Positions 52,198 through 60,806 of a stretch of 64,000 bases of DNA are shown here, piece by piece. Position numbers and translations under genes: made by a program. Under the pieces are notes generated by a model. It searched no databases. It was not told the origin of the DNA and was given only the letters and a program-made list of their open reading frames with translations. This DNA comes from Cytobacillus oceanisediminis (GTDB lineage: Bacteria; Bacillota; Bacilli; Bacillales; Cytobacillaceae), in contig NZ_QGTW01000018.1 of NCBI RefSeq assembly GCF_003182355.1, forward strand, positions 1 to 64,000. Reading direction: 5' to 3'. Position 1 is the first letter of the stretch; each line of letters begins with the position of its first letter.

Positions 52198-53100
52198 TAA
52201 TGCATATTGATCAATTAGAAGCACCAGCTCAGCAATCTCGGGCTTGCTTACCTGAGCATCTGCACCCACCATTTGCCCTTTATGGCGGAGATCCTCCGTT
52301 ATCAGGGAGGAAAAGATAATAACAGGAATGCCGGAAAGCTGTGGATGATCTTTTACCTTCTTTGTGAGATGATGGCCATCCATTTGCGGCATTTCAATAT
52401 CTGTTATAATTAACTGTATTTCCTGAGTTATATTAGATCCTTTTTCAATGAGAGATTCCAAATACTTATAAGCAGCATGCCCATTCTCAAAAAATTCAAC
52501 ATTGGAAAAGCCGGCTTCATTCAAAGTATCATGCAGAAGCTTTCGCAATAAAGGCGAATCCTCTGCAACAATCAGCCTCTTATCTGACCTCTCCCTCTTG
52601 CCGAGCTTCTGTACCTTTTGGATGCTAATCCCCGAATCAGGATTGATCTCCGTAACCATTTTTTCAAAATCTAATAGGAGGACCATTTCCCCTTGAAGCT
52701 TGATCACACCGATTACTTGGCTATCTGGCCCCTGATACATTTCAGATGGCTTTTCAATCTGGTCCCAGGAGATTCGGTGGATTTGTGAAACATTATGTAC
52801 ATGGAAAATAATTTTTTGCTGATTAAATTCAGTAACAATAAACTTATCCTGCTGCAGATTTTCAGAAGGCTTCATTCCCAGTGAAGCAGCCACATCTACT
52901 ACCGGAAGAACTTCTCCCCGCAATTCCATAATCCCTTCAATGTGCCTATGAGAATGCGGTACCGGAATGACCTGCTCCGGATTGATAATTTCCTTTACTT
53001 TTATGACATTAATTCCAAATTTATTTCTCCCAATTGAAAATTCAACAATTTCCAATTCATTTGTTCCGCTCTCCAGCAGTATGCCTTTCTTTTGCTCCAT
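52195..53100 (-). CDS. cheV: chemotaxis coupling protein CheV
   Basis: A 301-residue protein with an N-terminal CheW domain (about 15-160) and a C-terminal receiver domain (about 172-300). The phosphoacceptor Asp lies in IITDIEMPQMDG near residue 234, with KPEI supplying the Lys. It couples receptors to CheA and supports adaptation. Position next to patA and ykyB is as in B. subtilis. Confidence 0.95.
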   Translation of the reverse strand: MEQKKGILLESGTNELEIVEFSIGRNKFGINVIKVKEIINPEQVIPVPHSHRHIEGIMELRGEVLPVVDVAASLGMKPSENLQQDKFIVTEFNQQKIIFHVHNVSQIHRISWDQIEKPSEMYQGPDSQVIGVIKLQGEMVLLLDFEKMVTEINPDSGISIQKVQKLGKRERSDKRLIVAEDSPLLRKLLHDTLNEAGFSNVEFFENGHAAYKYLESLIEKGSNITQEIQLIITDIEMPQMDGHHLTKKVKDHPQLSGIPVIIFSSLITEDLRHKGQMVGADAQVSKPEIAELVLLIDQYAL

Positions 53101-53236
53101 TTCTTTCGCCCTTCCTATCTGTAGTAAAGCATTTTCTCTACTAATATACCATGAATGGATAATTTTTCTTATGAAAAGTTCAAGATTAGTATGAAGGAAG
53201 ACCCTAATTTAAAATGAATATTATTTAAAAGAATAT

Positions 53237-53261
53237 AAAAAAGCAAGCCGATTGGCTTGCT
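53237..53261 (-). terminator. terminator of the UMF1-type MFS gene
   Basis: AGCAAGCC and GGCTTGCT arms with a four-base loop, then T6 on the minus strand. Confidence 0.9.
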
Positions 53262-53298
53262 AATGTAGACGCAACTTTAATTTAGTCCTCTTAAGTAC

Positions 53299-54618
53299 TT
53301 ATGCAGGGTTGCCATCCTCTTTGATTCTGGAATGAATAATTAATCCTATTAAAGTGAGAATCATTAAAGATCCTAGAGCCATTCTGCTCGCCAGATTTCC
53401 ATATTCCGCAAAGATTAAGGTGATGCTTCCGTAAATGAGCGGGCCAATGATAGAAGAAACTTTTCCTGAAAACGCAAAGAGACCAAAAAATTGCCCTCTC
53501 TTATGATCAGGAGTCAATTCCACTATATACGTTCTCGTCGTTACCCACATGGAACCGAGAGCAATACCAAACATGCTGCCGGCTATCCAGAACATCAATT
53601 CATTCACAGAAGCAACTGCTATCGCAAGCGCAACCAGGAGGAGAACTCCCACATATTTAACAGCTTTGTTAGGCCCTTTCGCCTTGGTTATATAGCCAAA
53701 TGCAAAGGAACCAATGATACTGGAAACAGTCGAAACGAGATAAAGCAAAATGAATTTGCCTGTAGTAAAGCCTACTATCGTTTTTGCATAAACGGCCATC
53801 ATGGCAATTGTTGTTGCAATGGCATCATTCAAGAAAAAATATGCAATCATAAAAGTGAAAATGGCTTTGTAATGTTTCATTTCTTTAAAAGTCTGCCAAA
53901 TTTCCTTATAACCCGATAAAAAGCTTTGTTTTTCTTTTAATTCAAGCGGCTTATCCTTAACAAAGAAAAATAGAGGCAATGAAAAAAGCATAAATAATAT
54001 AGCTGTAGGTATAAACGCTTCATGGAAACCGTCATCCCCTACAAATAAATAAACCGTCAGGCCTACAAGGGTTCCTATATATCCGACTGCAACGCCAAAT
54101 CCAGAGATTAAAGGTATGTCTTGCTTCGTCCCCAAATCCGAGATCATCGCATCATAAAAGACCAGGCTAGAATGGTAAAAAAACTTGGCTATAACAAAGC
54201 ATAAAATGACCAAGGCCAGATAAATTGGCAGCCCAAGAACTTTTCCGCTAAATTGGCTTGTTGCAAAGACTCCCATTAAAATAGTTGCCAGTACAGTGAT
54301 CAGCGTAAAGGCCACTATATATTTCTTCTTTTTTCCAGTCCTGTCTATCATGACTCCAAATAAAGGAGAAAAAAGCACAAGAAAAAAACTCGCAAGTGCA
54401 TTCGAATAAGAAATAAAGGTACTGGCAATCTGGTTTAAAACTTCATTTTCCCCTATTACTTCCTGGAGATAAAAAGGAAAGAAGATCGTATTTATATTGG
54501 ATGAAAAAATAGTATTTGCAAAATCATAAAGTGCCCAGGATACTATTGGCATTGTCATATAGAGCCGCCAGGAATTCAATTTCCCTTGTTTGCGAAGCTC
54601 CGTTTTTTCAACTTCCAT
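53299..54618 (-). CDS. UMF1/Atg22-like MFS transporter
   Basis: A 439-residue 12-segment transporter beginning SWALYDFANTIFSSNINT, typical of the UMF1 (Atg22-related) branch of the MFS. AAAGGG precedes the ATG by eight bases. Bacterial members have unknown substrates, in fungi related proteins export amino acids from vacuoles. Divergent from the TetR gene, which may control it. Not part of the conserved B. subtilis order. Confidence 0.87.
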   Translation of the reverse strand: MEVEKTELRKQGKLNSWRLYMTMPIVSWALYDFANTIFSSNINTIFFPFYLQEVIGENEVLNQIASTFISYSNALASFFLVLFSPLFGVMIDRTGKKKKYIVAFTLITVLATILMGVFATSQFSGKVLGLPIYLALVILCFVIAKFFYHSSLVFYDAMISDLGTKQDIPLISGFGVAVGYIGTLVGLTVYLFVGDDGFHEAFIPTAILFMLFSLPLFFFVKDKPLELKEKQSFLSGYKEIWQTFKEMKHYKAIFTFMIAYFFLNDAIATTIAMMAVYAKTIVGFTTGKFILLYLVSTVSSIIGSFAFGYITKAKGPNKAVKYVGVLLLVALAIAVASVNELMFWIAGSMFGIALGSMWVTTRTYIVELTPDHKRGQFFGLFAFSGKVSSIIGPLIYGSITLIFAEYGNLASRMALGSLMILTLIGLIIHSRIKEDGNPA

Positions 54619-54805
54619 TTCATCAGCCCTTTCTGGTAAAAAACACCTTATTCCTTATTCAAGACTGGTCAGAAAAACCCTTTTTATTTTGTTAATTTTT
54701 AAGAAAAACCTAAATTTGAAAGTTTTCGTAAAAATTAAATGAATATTTTAATAATTATTTTTTATTATGCTATAATAGCAAGTATTATATTTAAGGTGGA
54801 TAATA

Positions 54806-55420
54806 ATGAAAAGGAAGGAACAAAAAGAATATACAAAAAAATTAATCTTTAAGAGCGCAGTAGAGCTTTTTAAGAAGCAGGGATTCCAAAATACAACTGT
54901 CCAGCAAATTACCGACCATGCAGGAGTTGCCAAAGGTACATTTTTTAATTACTTTCATTCGAAGGAGTCTGTTCTGCATTTAGTGGGACAATCCCAGCTT
55001 AAGCTGTTGCATGCTTTTTATATGGAAGTCATTGACAGCAGCGAATCAATTGAAGAAAACCTTTATAAGCTTTTTAAATTTATGGCTATTAAAAATGAGG
55101 AATACGGACCGATCCTTCTTTTATCTATTTTCCATATAAGTACGGTAGTAAAAGATTTTCAAATCTCTGAAACCCGGCTGGCCTCTGAATTCAGGTCCAT
55201 ATTAATTAGCTTGATTGAAGAAGGGAAAAAAAGAGGTGAATTTAGCGAACAGGCAAATGCCCCCCGAATTGCCAAAATGATTGTTAACTCGTTCTTCGGC
55301 ACTTTATTTTATTGGGTGCATCATTCTGAGGTGGAGTCTTTGCCTGCTTTGCTGAGCGATGTAATGGCATCTTATATTACTGTTATAAAATCACAGCCCA
55401 GTATACTTGACCGGTGTTAA
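54806..55420 (+). CDS. TetR family transcriptional regulator
   Basis: A 204-residue regulator with helix-turn-helix TVQQITDHAGVAKGTFFNYFHSKE shortened here to residues 30-53, and a helical ligand domain. AAGGTGG precedes the ATG. TATAAT lies 31 bases upstream. It is divergent from the UMF1-type transporter gene, a common regulator-pump arrangement. Its stop codon overlaps that of the convergent DinB gene by four bases. Confidence 0.88.
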   Translation: MKRKEQKEYTKKLIFKSAVELFKKQGFQNTTVQQITDHAGVAKGTFFNYFHSKESVLHLVGQSQLKLLHAFYMEVIDSSESIEENLYKLFKFMAIKNEEYGPILLLSIFHISTVVKDFQISETRLASEFRSILISLIEEGKKRGEFSEQANAPRIAKMIVNSFFGTLFYWVHHSEVESLPALLSDVMASYITVIKSQPSILDRC

Positions 55421-55881
55421 TTGCTTACACCGGTTGCTTCCATTATCTGCTTTTTATGGTGCAGATCATGCTCAATAAAATCAGCAAAATAATCACGAAT
55501 TGTTAGAGAATGCTTTCCAATCATAAATAAAATATCCAAGCTTTCTTCTGTCATATTGCCGAGCATTTTAAGAAACTGTTCTCTAACAGCCAAAAGTTCG
55601 TCAATTATCTTAATTTGATCATGCTTTTCAGCGTATTCCTTTGCAGCATCATTCACACTTTGAAAATCCGGAAAGCTTCCCAGCTCTGTACCTTCTTTGA
55701 ATAGCGGAAAACGTTCCTTGAGTGAATATCTGTCCCAAAAGAGCAAATGTGCAACCACAGCTGCTACTGGCCATTTCCCTTCTAAAACAGGCTGATGCCA
55801 GCTATTCTGTTCAAGTTTTTTCAAAGACTCCAGCCATAATGAAAATGACTCGTAATGATTGATAATATCTTGTTTTTTCAT
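55417..55881 (-). CDS. DinB superfamily protein
   Basis: A 154-residue four-helix protein of the DinB / YfiT-like metal-binding group. Putative metal ligands are His in AAVVAHLLFWDRYS near residue 47 and in FIEHDLHHKKQI near 138. Some relatives are bacillithiol transferases; this is only a possibility. The ATG has a GGAGGA site. Convergent with TetR. Confidence 0.83.
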   Translation of the reverse strand: MKKQDIINHYESFSLWLESLKKLEQNSWHQPVLEGKWPVAAVVAHLLFWDRYSLKERFPLFKEGTELGSFPDFQSVNDAAKEYAEKHDQIKIIDELLAVREQFLKMLGNMTEESLDILFMIGKHSLTIRDYFADFIEHDLHHKKQIMEATGVSN

Positions 55882-55993
55882 TTAAATCCTCCCTTTCCTA
55901 AAATTATATTCCACACCCAGAGAATAAATCCTTTATTGCTAATAACAATAATAAAAAGCTGCACAGCCGGGTGCCGTACAGCTTTATGAGTAA

Positions 55994-56524
55994 TTATTTT
56001 TTAACTACAACAGTGCCTCCAATTAAATCATGCAATGCCTGCTTTTTCTCTGTAAAGGCTGCAATAATGAATCCTATCAAAAGAATTCCTGACAAAATAG
56101 CCATGGCGAGGTACCTGCCTAAAGCCCTCCAGAAAGAAATTCGATTGCCATTCAGGTCAGTCACCTTTAAACCCAATAGCTTTTTCCCTACTGTACCCTG
56201 CCACTTGGATGCATGCAAACCAGCAAAGTAAGCAAGCGCAATCACCAGATTGACAATGATAGTGACACCCGTTGCCCCTAGGTATGATCCCATAAGGGCC
56301 ATCGCCTCAGCGTCAGTCATTTCAGATTCGAGATAGGCAGGGTCGCTCATCATCATGTTAAAGGCGTCAGATGCACCAAAGAAAATCATAAAAATAACGA
56401 TGGTCAGTATAAATAGCGGGATTCCTACTATAATAGAATCAATTAAATAGGCCGCAAAACGAATCCAGAATCCCCCGTATTCCCTGGTGCTTTCATAAGG
56501 CTGTTTTTCCAAAGTTGTCTCCAC
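55994..56524 (-). CDS. RDD family membrane protein
   Basis: A 176-residue protein of the RDD family: GGFWIRFAAYLIDSIIVGIPLF contains the family's Arg and Asp, and later ISFWRALGRYLAM follows. Three to four membrane segments. The start is GTG seven bases behind AGGAGG; the longer frame's first 12 codons contain that site. Function unknown; some RDD proteins take part in osmotic or cation transport. Confidence 0.83.
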   Translation of the reverse strand: METTLEKQPYESTREYGGFWIRFAAYLIDSIIVGIPLFILTIVIFMIFFGASDAFNMMMSDPAYLESEMTDAEAMALMGSYLGATGVTIIVNLVIALAYFAGLHASKWQGTVGKKLLGLKVTDLNGNRISFWRALGRYLAMAILSGILLIGFIIAAFTEKKQALHDLIGGTVVVKK

Positions 56525-56723
56525 TCCAAAACCTCCTGATCTTGTTAATTTTCCAATCAATTAATTACTAACTATCAGTCTCATAATTTTTAGTAATCAC
56601 TATCTACTTATGTTAATATCTAAATGAATTATATTCAACTATTTGTAAAATTTTACATCATTTTTAATAAATAAATATATATTATAGCCGTCTAATTTTT
56701 AAACCGTTTTCATCTTGAATTTT

Positions 56724-56741
56724 TTGTGAACATTTTCACAA
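56724..56741. promoter_or_regulatory. perfect Rex-type (or Fnr-type) operator
   Basis: TTGTGAA-CATT-TTCACAA matches the Rex consensus TTGTGAA-N4-TTCACAA at every fixed position, and also TGTGA-N6-TCACA of Fnr. It ends five bases before the TGGACA box of the following promoter. Confidence 0.7.
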
Positions 56742-56746
56742 TTGTA

Positions 56747-56775
56747 TGGACACACTTCACTATGAGGCATACAAT
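56747..56775 (+). promoter_or_regulatory. promoter of the 67-aa protein gene
   Basis: TGGACA, a 17-base spacer and TACAAT, 57 bases before the start codon. Confidence 0.65.
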
Positions 56776-56831
56776 AGCTTTGTAAACGGCAAATCTTATT
56801 ACCACAATAATAAAAAGAGGTGCAATCAGGC

Positions 56832-57035
56832 ATGAAAGGTACAGCTATCCTTTATCATGATGAAAATAAATTGACGATTATTGAAAATGTGGAGCATTCG
56901 GTTTTTGAAGAGTTAAAAGAGCAGTGTGGAGAAAAACATTGTCAGTGCAATCTTGAAAATAAAGTAATCGACTTTGGTGCGGTTTCTCCTGTATTCTGGC
57001 ATGAAGATGAAGTAGACTGGGATTACGGATATTAA
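56832..57035 (+). CDS. hypothetical acidic protein, 67 aa
   Basis: A small acidic protein (MKGTAILYHDENKLTIIEN) with three Cys close together in QCGEKHCQCN near residue 38 and a C-terminus rich in Asp and Trp (HEDEVDWDYGY). The ATG is nine bases after AGAGGTG. A Cys/His cluster downstream of a Rex/Fnr-type operator makes a redox-related role worth testing, but I recognise no family. Confidence 0.7.
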   Translation: MKGTAILYHDENKLTIIENVEHSVFEELKEQCGEKHCQCNLENKVIDFGAVSPVFWHEDEVDWDYGY

Positions 57036-57054
57036 TATAAAATACAATGCAAGC

Positions 57055-57086
57055 AAGGCCCTGATCTAATATCAGGGCCTTTTTTA
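57055..57086 (+). terminator. terminator of the 67-aa protein gene
   Basis: AAGGCCCTGAT and ATCAGGGCCTTTTTT arms with a five-base loop. Confidence 0.93.
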
Positions 57087-57164
57087 TTTTTTGCGATTTG
57101 CAGTTAGAACAGCGGGCTGCAAAGTGATAGAATATAGATTATGATTACGAGAGGTGAAATTACA

Positions 57165-58319
57165 TTGGAACATTTAATAAATGACAAAGTAAAGAACATA
57201 GAAATATCAGGGATCAGAAAGTTCTTTAACATGGTTGCCGACACAAAAGATATGATTTCCCTTACAATTGGGCAGCCTGATTTTCCGACGCCACTGCATG
57301 TAAAAGAGGCCGGAAAAAATGCAATCGACCAAAACTTTACATCCTATACGCACAATGCAGGTGACATACGCTTGCGCAAAGCTGCATCAGCATTTGTAAA
57401 CGAAAAATACAATCTTACCTATAACCCCGAAACAGAGGTCATTGTTACCTCCGGAGCAAGTGAAGCAATAGACATTGCATTCAGAACGATTTTGGAAGAA
57501 GGCTCGGAAGTCATATTGCCAGGGCCTGTTTACCCCGGATATGAACCAATTATCAAGCTATGCGGGGCAGTTCCCATCTTTACGGATATTACGCAAAATA
57601 AGTTCCGATTCACTGCTGGTATTATTAAAAAGCAAATTACCGAGAAAACACGCTGCATTGTATTGCCATACCCTTCGAATCCAACAGGGGTTAGCTTAAC
57701 GATCGAAGAGCTCAAGGAAATTGCCTCTCTTGTTAAGGGACGCGATATTTTTATCCTTGCTGACGAAATCTACAGCGAACTGATTTATGATCAGCCGCAT
57801 CACTCGATTGCTTCTATATTAAGGGAACAAACCATCGTCATTAACGGTTTATCCAAATCCCACTCAATGACAGGCTGGCGCATAGGCCTTTTATTTGCGC
57901 CAGAAAACGTGGCAAAGCATATATTGAAGGTCCACCAATATAATGTGACATGCGCCGCCTCTATTTCTCAAATGGCTGCCCTGGAAGCACTGACAACAGG
58001 GAAAGATGACGCCCTGCCAATGAGACAGGAATATGCAAAGCGCCGCGAATACGTATACGACCGATTAGTACAAATGGGGTTGGATGTCGTCAAGCCAGAC
58101 GGAGCATTTTACTTTTTTATTAAAATGCCCCCTGTTTCGATGACCTCTTTTGATTTCGCATTATCACTAGTCGACAAAGCCGGTGTAGCTGTAGTCCCAG
58201 GGAGTGCGTTTTCCTCCTATGGAGAAGGCTATTTCCGCATATCATTTGCCTATTCCATGGAAACGCTGAAAGAAGGCATGGATCGGATTGGGCGCTATTT
58301 GGAAGGGGTAAAAAAGTAG
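57165..58319 (+). CDS. patA: aminotransferase PatA
   Basis: A 384-residue class I/II PLP aminotransferase, implicated in B. subtilis in diaminopimelate/lysine synthesis and acetyl-diaminopimelate formation. The PLP lysine is in INGLSKSHSMTGWRIG near residue 235; LPYPSNPTG and the Arg near the C-terminus (YFRISFAYS) are present. The start is TTG seven bases after AGAGGTGA, giving the known N-terminus MEHL; the ATG eight codons earlier overlaps that site. dapH and dapL of the same pathway are 21 kb away. Confidence 0.92.
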   Translation: MEHLINDKVKNIEISGIRKFFNMVADTKDMISLTIGQPDFPTPLHVKEAGKNAIDQNFTSYTHNAGDIRLRKAASAFVNEKYNLTYNPETEVIVTSGASEAIDIAFRTILEEGSEVILPGPVYPGYEPIIKLCGAVPIFTDITQNKFRFTAGIIKKQITEKTRCIVLPYPSNPTGVSLTIEELKEIASLVKGRDIFILADEIYSELIYDQPHHSIASILREQTIVINGLSKSHSMTGWRIGLLFAPENVAKHILKVHQYNVTCAASISQMAALEALTTGKDDALPMRQEYAKRREYVYDRLVQMGLDVVKPDGAFYFFIKMPPVSMTSFDFALSLVDKAGVAVVPGSAFSSYGEGYFRISFAYSMETLKEGMDRIGRYLEGVKK

Positions 58320-58350
58320 AGCTCTTCTACGGAAATCTTTATATTCATCT

Positions 58351-58800
58351 CATTTTGCGCCTGTATATAATTATTTGCGTCAGCCAAGATGGTTATTGCG
58401 TGGGGCTGGCGCTTTTTTGCGTGAATTAGGTTAATTATGTCAGGATTATTGATAATTGCGGCGTGATGATCTTTTTTGCGTCCTTTCGGGAAAGTATTAC
58501 GGCGTTTTTTATGGGGATTGCGTGATAACACTCCTTTTTGCGTTGTGATTTTAATTAATTGGGTCGCGGCAAACTTTTTTTGTCCTCAGAGTGATGGCTG
58601 CGCGCCTTGTTGACCTGATTTCGCGCGGACTCTCCTTTTCTGCGCGGGTTCCTTTGTTTTCCGCTTGGCCTCTGCTCTTTTGCGCGCGGGATGTCAGCTT
58701 TAACGAGTGCTATTGACCTGGTTTCGCACGGAATCGCAAACTTTGTGCACGAGTATAACTCGTTTACGCGCGATTCCAAGAAGTCTCTTGTTCAGCAGCG
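58351..58800. repeat. degenerate ~20-21-bp tandem array of TTTTGCG-like units
   Basis: The exact word TTGCG occurs at 58355, 58375, 58396, 58417, 58456, 58476, 58518, 58538 and 58680; intervals are 20, 21, 21, 39, 20, 42, 20 and then 142. Diverged units fill several gaps (for example TACGGCG at 58498, TTTCGCGCGG at 58619, TCTGCGCGGG at 58639, TTTCGCACGG at 58722, TTTACGCGCG at 58763). About 21 units result. Left half favours TTTTGCGT, right half TTTYGCGCGG. Between the units there is little similarity. It fills the 533-base gap between patA and the SASP-like gene. Confidence 0.65.
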
Positions 58801-58816
58801 CGCTCTTCAATCACAT

Positions 58817-58850
58817 AAAAAAGGCAAGCATCCCGCTGCTTGCCCTTCTT
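58817..58850 (-). terminator. terminator of the SASP-like gene
   Basis: GGCAAGCA and TGCTTGCC arms with a six-base loop, followed on the minus strand by T6. Confidence 0.9.
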
Positions 58851-58852
58851 TA

Positions 58853-59032
58853 TTATTGCCCTTTATATTGGCCGTTATTTTTTGGTGCTTTTTCTTTTTT
58901 GGCTTTATCTTTATGAATTTTGTTTGTATCCGCGCTGCCGAATTCATGTGAGAATTCGGAATCGATTACAGCCGAATCGAAGCCTTTTTTATTTTTTTGC
59001 TGAGGATCGTTTTTCTTTGTCCTTTTAGCCAC
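58853..59032 (-). CDS. small acid-soluble-spore-protein-like protein
   Basis: A 59-residue, strongly hydrophilic protein (MAKRTKKNDPQQKNKKGFDS start) rich in Lys, Asn and Gln. SEFSHEF at residues 25-31 resembles the TEFASEF site cut by the germination protease GPR, so it may be a gamma-type SASP or similar spore protein. The start is GTG seven bases after AAGGGGG, a strong site. Family assignment is inference from composition and motif. Confidence 0.65.
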   Translation of the reverse strand: MAKRTKKNDPQQKNKKGFDSAVIDSEFSHEFGSADTNKIHKDKAKKEKAPKNNGQYKGQ

Positions 59033-59124
59033 AGCCTAACCCCCTTTTTCATCTTCTTTATTATTTTGAAGTGAATGTGAGGGCTTTATGCATTAACTCT
59101 GATTACCAATGATTTCTGGCCGTG

Positions 59125-60003
59125 TTACTTATTCCAAAATTTGTATAATGCTTGTGTACCGCTGTTTTCTTCGCCTTTTTCAGCGAGCTGGGCATACATT
59201 TTTTTCGCAAGCGCGAGGCCTGGTGTCATCATGCCCATTGCTTCCGCTTCTTCCAGGGCGATGTTCATATCTTTGATAAAGTGTTTTATATAAAAGCCCG
59301 GTTCAAAGTTGCCATCAATCATTCTTGGCGCGAGGTTTGATAATGACCAGCTGCCTGCTGCTCCCGAAGATATGCTCTGCAGAACAGTTTTTGGATCCAA
59401 ACCGGCTTTTTCGGCGTACACGACCGCTTCACAGACTCCTATCATGTTTGACGCAATCGCGATTTGGTTGCACATTTTTGTATGCTGCCCGGAGCCAGCT
59501 TTACCTTGATATACAATATTTGTTCCAAGGAGATTGAAAATGGATTCGACTGCCAGGAAGTCTTCCCTGTCTCCGCCAACCATAATCGAAAGCTTGGCTT
59601 CTTTAGCTCCAATATCTCCGCCTGAAACAGGAGCGTCCAAAGCTTGCATACCTTTTTTGGCAGCTTCCTCAGATAATCTTTTAGCAAGCGTTGGTGTTGA
59701 GGTCGTCATGTCAATTACATATGTATTTTCCTTGCCATTCGTTATAATGCCATTTTCCCCAAGGTACACTTCCTCTACGTCAGCAGGATAACCGACAATG
59801 GTAATGATAACATTTGCTTTTTGTGCAACCTCCAATGGCGTTTCTGCCCATTCAGCCCCGCTCTCTAATAGATCTGATGCCTTTTCCTTGGTTCTGGTAT
59901 AAACAACTAATGGATATCCGGCCTTTAGAAGATGGCCCGCCATGCTTTTGCCCATTACTCCTGTTCCTATAAAGCCGACAACTGTATTCTCTGGTGAAAT
60001 CAT
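59125..60003 (-). CDS. ykwC: NAD-binding beta-hydroxyacid dehydrogenase YkwC
   Basis: A 292-residue 3-hydroxyisobutyrate-dehydrogenase-like enzyme. Cofactor motif GFIGTGVMGKSMAGHLLKAG at residue 10, substrate motif DAPVSGGDIGAKEAKLS near 120 and the catalytic Lys in HTKMCNQIAIASN near 172. It oxidises a beta-hydroxyacid; substrate unknown. GAGAGGGG precedes the ATG. Gene order with patA is conserved, but kinA, ykwD and pbpH of B. subtilis are missing. Confidence 0.92.
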   Translation of the reverse strand: MISPENTVVGFIGTGVMGKSMAGHLLKAGYPLVVYTRTKEKASDLLESGAEWAETPLEVAQKANVIITIVGYPADVEEVYLGENGIITNGKENTYVIDMTTSTPTLAKRLSEEAAKKGMQALDAPVSGGDIGAKEAKLSIMVGGDREDFLAVESIFNLLGTNIVYQGKAGSGQHTKMCNQIAIASNMIGVCEAVVYAEKAGLDPKTVLQSISSGAAGSWSLSNLAPRMIDGNFEPGFYIKHFIKDMNIALEEAEAMGMMTPGLALAKKMYAQLAEKGEENSGTQALYKFWNK

Positions 60004-60098
60004 TTATTGACCCCTCTCCTCTTTAAAGTATCTGAATTTTTAATATTAATTCTAGCACTTCTTCTGCCCTTTTAAAATAAAAAAGGTCCCTACACGAC

Positions 60099-60124
60099 AA
60101 AAGACCAGACAAATGCCTGGTCCA
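60099..60124 (-). terminator. terminator of the lipoprotein gene
   Basis: GACCAG and CTGGTC arms with an eight-base loop, then TTTT on the minus strand. Confidence 0.7.
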
Positions 60125-60226
60125 TCCCCAATTTCATGCGCGTACTTTATAATACCCAAAATGGGCCTAAGTAAACGCTTTTCTAAAAATATGCTATAGT
60201 AGTTTTTGAATTTATTGATCAGCCCT

Positions 60227-60688
60227 CTATAGCTGGGAAGAAAAGTTATTTAAGAATGCTCGTGCGATTACTTCATCATCATTTATGATTTCCACCGAAA
60301 CGGCATCTTCATTAACAATCATGTCTTCTATTTCAAATACATGTAAGTCTTCATTAAGAGGAATTGGATTCATAAAAATAAAATTTCCCTTTTCATTGTT
60401 TACTTCAATGTATTCACCGTCAATGATGGTGTCTTCCCCATAAACGACTTCATCCGTGCCCAGTGCTGCTGCCAGTTTTTCATTATGTATGGATACTTTA
60501 ACTTTGTATAACTCTTCTTCCGAAAGGATTTTATCATTAATTTTAAAGCGGAATTGCAGCTCGTTGTTTTTAGTCAGCAAGGCTTCAGCGTGACTGTTGA
60601 CTATCGACTGCTGGGAGTCCTGCATGCATCCTGCAAGCATAAATGTCAACAAAGCAGTTAGAAGCAAAGTCAAACTCTTTTTTTTCAT
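60227..60688 (-). CDS. hypothetical lipoprotein
   Basis: A 153-residue lipoprotein: KKKSLTLLLTALLTFMLAGCM carries the basic start and lipobox LAGC in shortened form; the mature domain is acidic and beta-rich. AAAGGAGG precedes the ATG. No recognised domain. Monocistronic. Confidence 0.72.
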   Translation of the reverse strand: MKKKSLTLLLTALLTFMLAGCMQDSQQSIVNSHAEALLTKNNELQFRFKINDKILSEEELYKVKVSIHNEKLAAALGTDEVVYGEDTIIDGEYIEVNNEKGNFIFMNPIPLNEDLHVFEIEDMIVNEDAVSVEIINDDEVIARAFLNNFSSQL

Positions 60689-60777
60689 GTAAAATTCCTC
60701 CTTTTTTCATTACCTTTTCCTTTCGGGACTGACAATAAACCCCAATTCTAAAAAATTATTTTAGGGCTTTGCAAAGA

Positions 60778-60806
60778 ATAAAAAAAAAGCCCTGGCTTAG
60801 GACTTT
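60778..60806 (-). terminator. terminator of the 38-aa frame
   Basis: AGTCCT and AGGGCT arms (one G-U pair), then T9 on the minus strand. Confidence 0.7.

Larger units (their letters stand above)
56525..56831. other. AT-rich divergent control region with two palindromes
   Basis: Besides the Rex-type site it holds TGTAAAATTTTACA (56644-56657), a perfect 14-base palindrome. No gene seen. Confidence 0.5.

Noticed and set aside
58295..58779. Two minus-strand open frames across the periodic array
   Set aside because: No ribosome binding sites, biased composition caused by the repeat, and the periodicity is not a strict multiple of three.
58351..58800. CRISPR array
   Set aside because: Units are 20-21 bases in total, share only about seven bases, and there are no unique spacers of constant length or cas genes.
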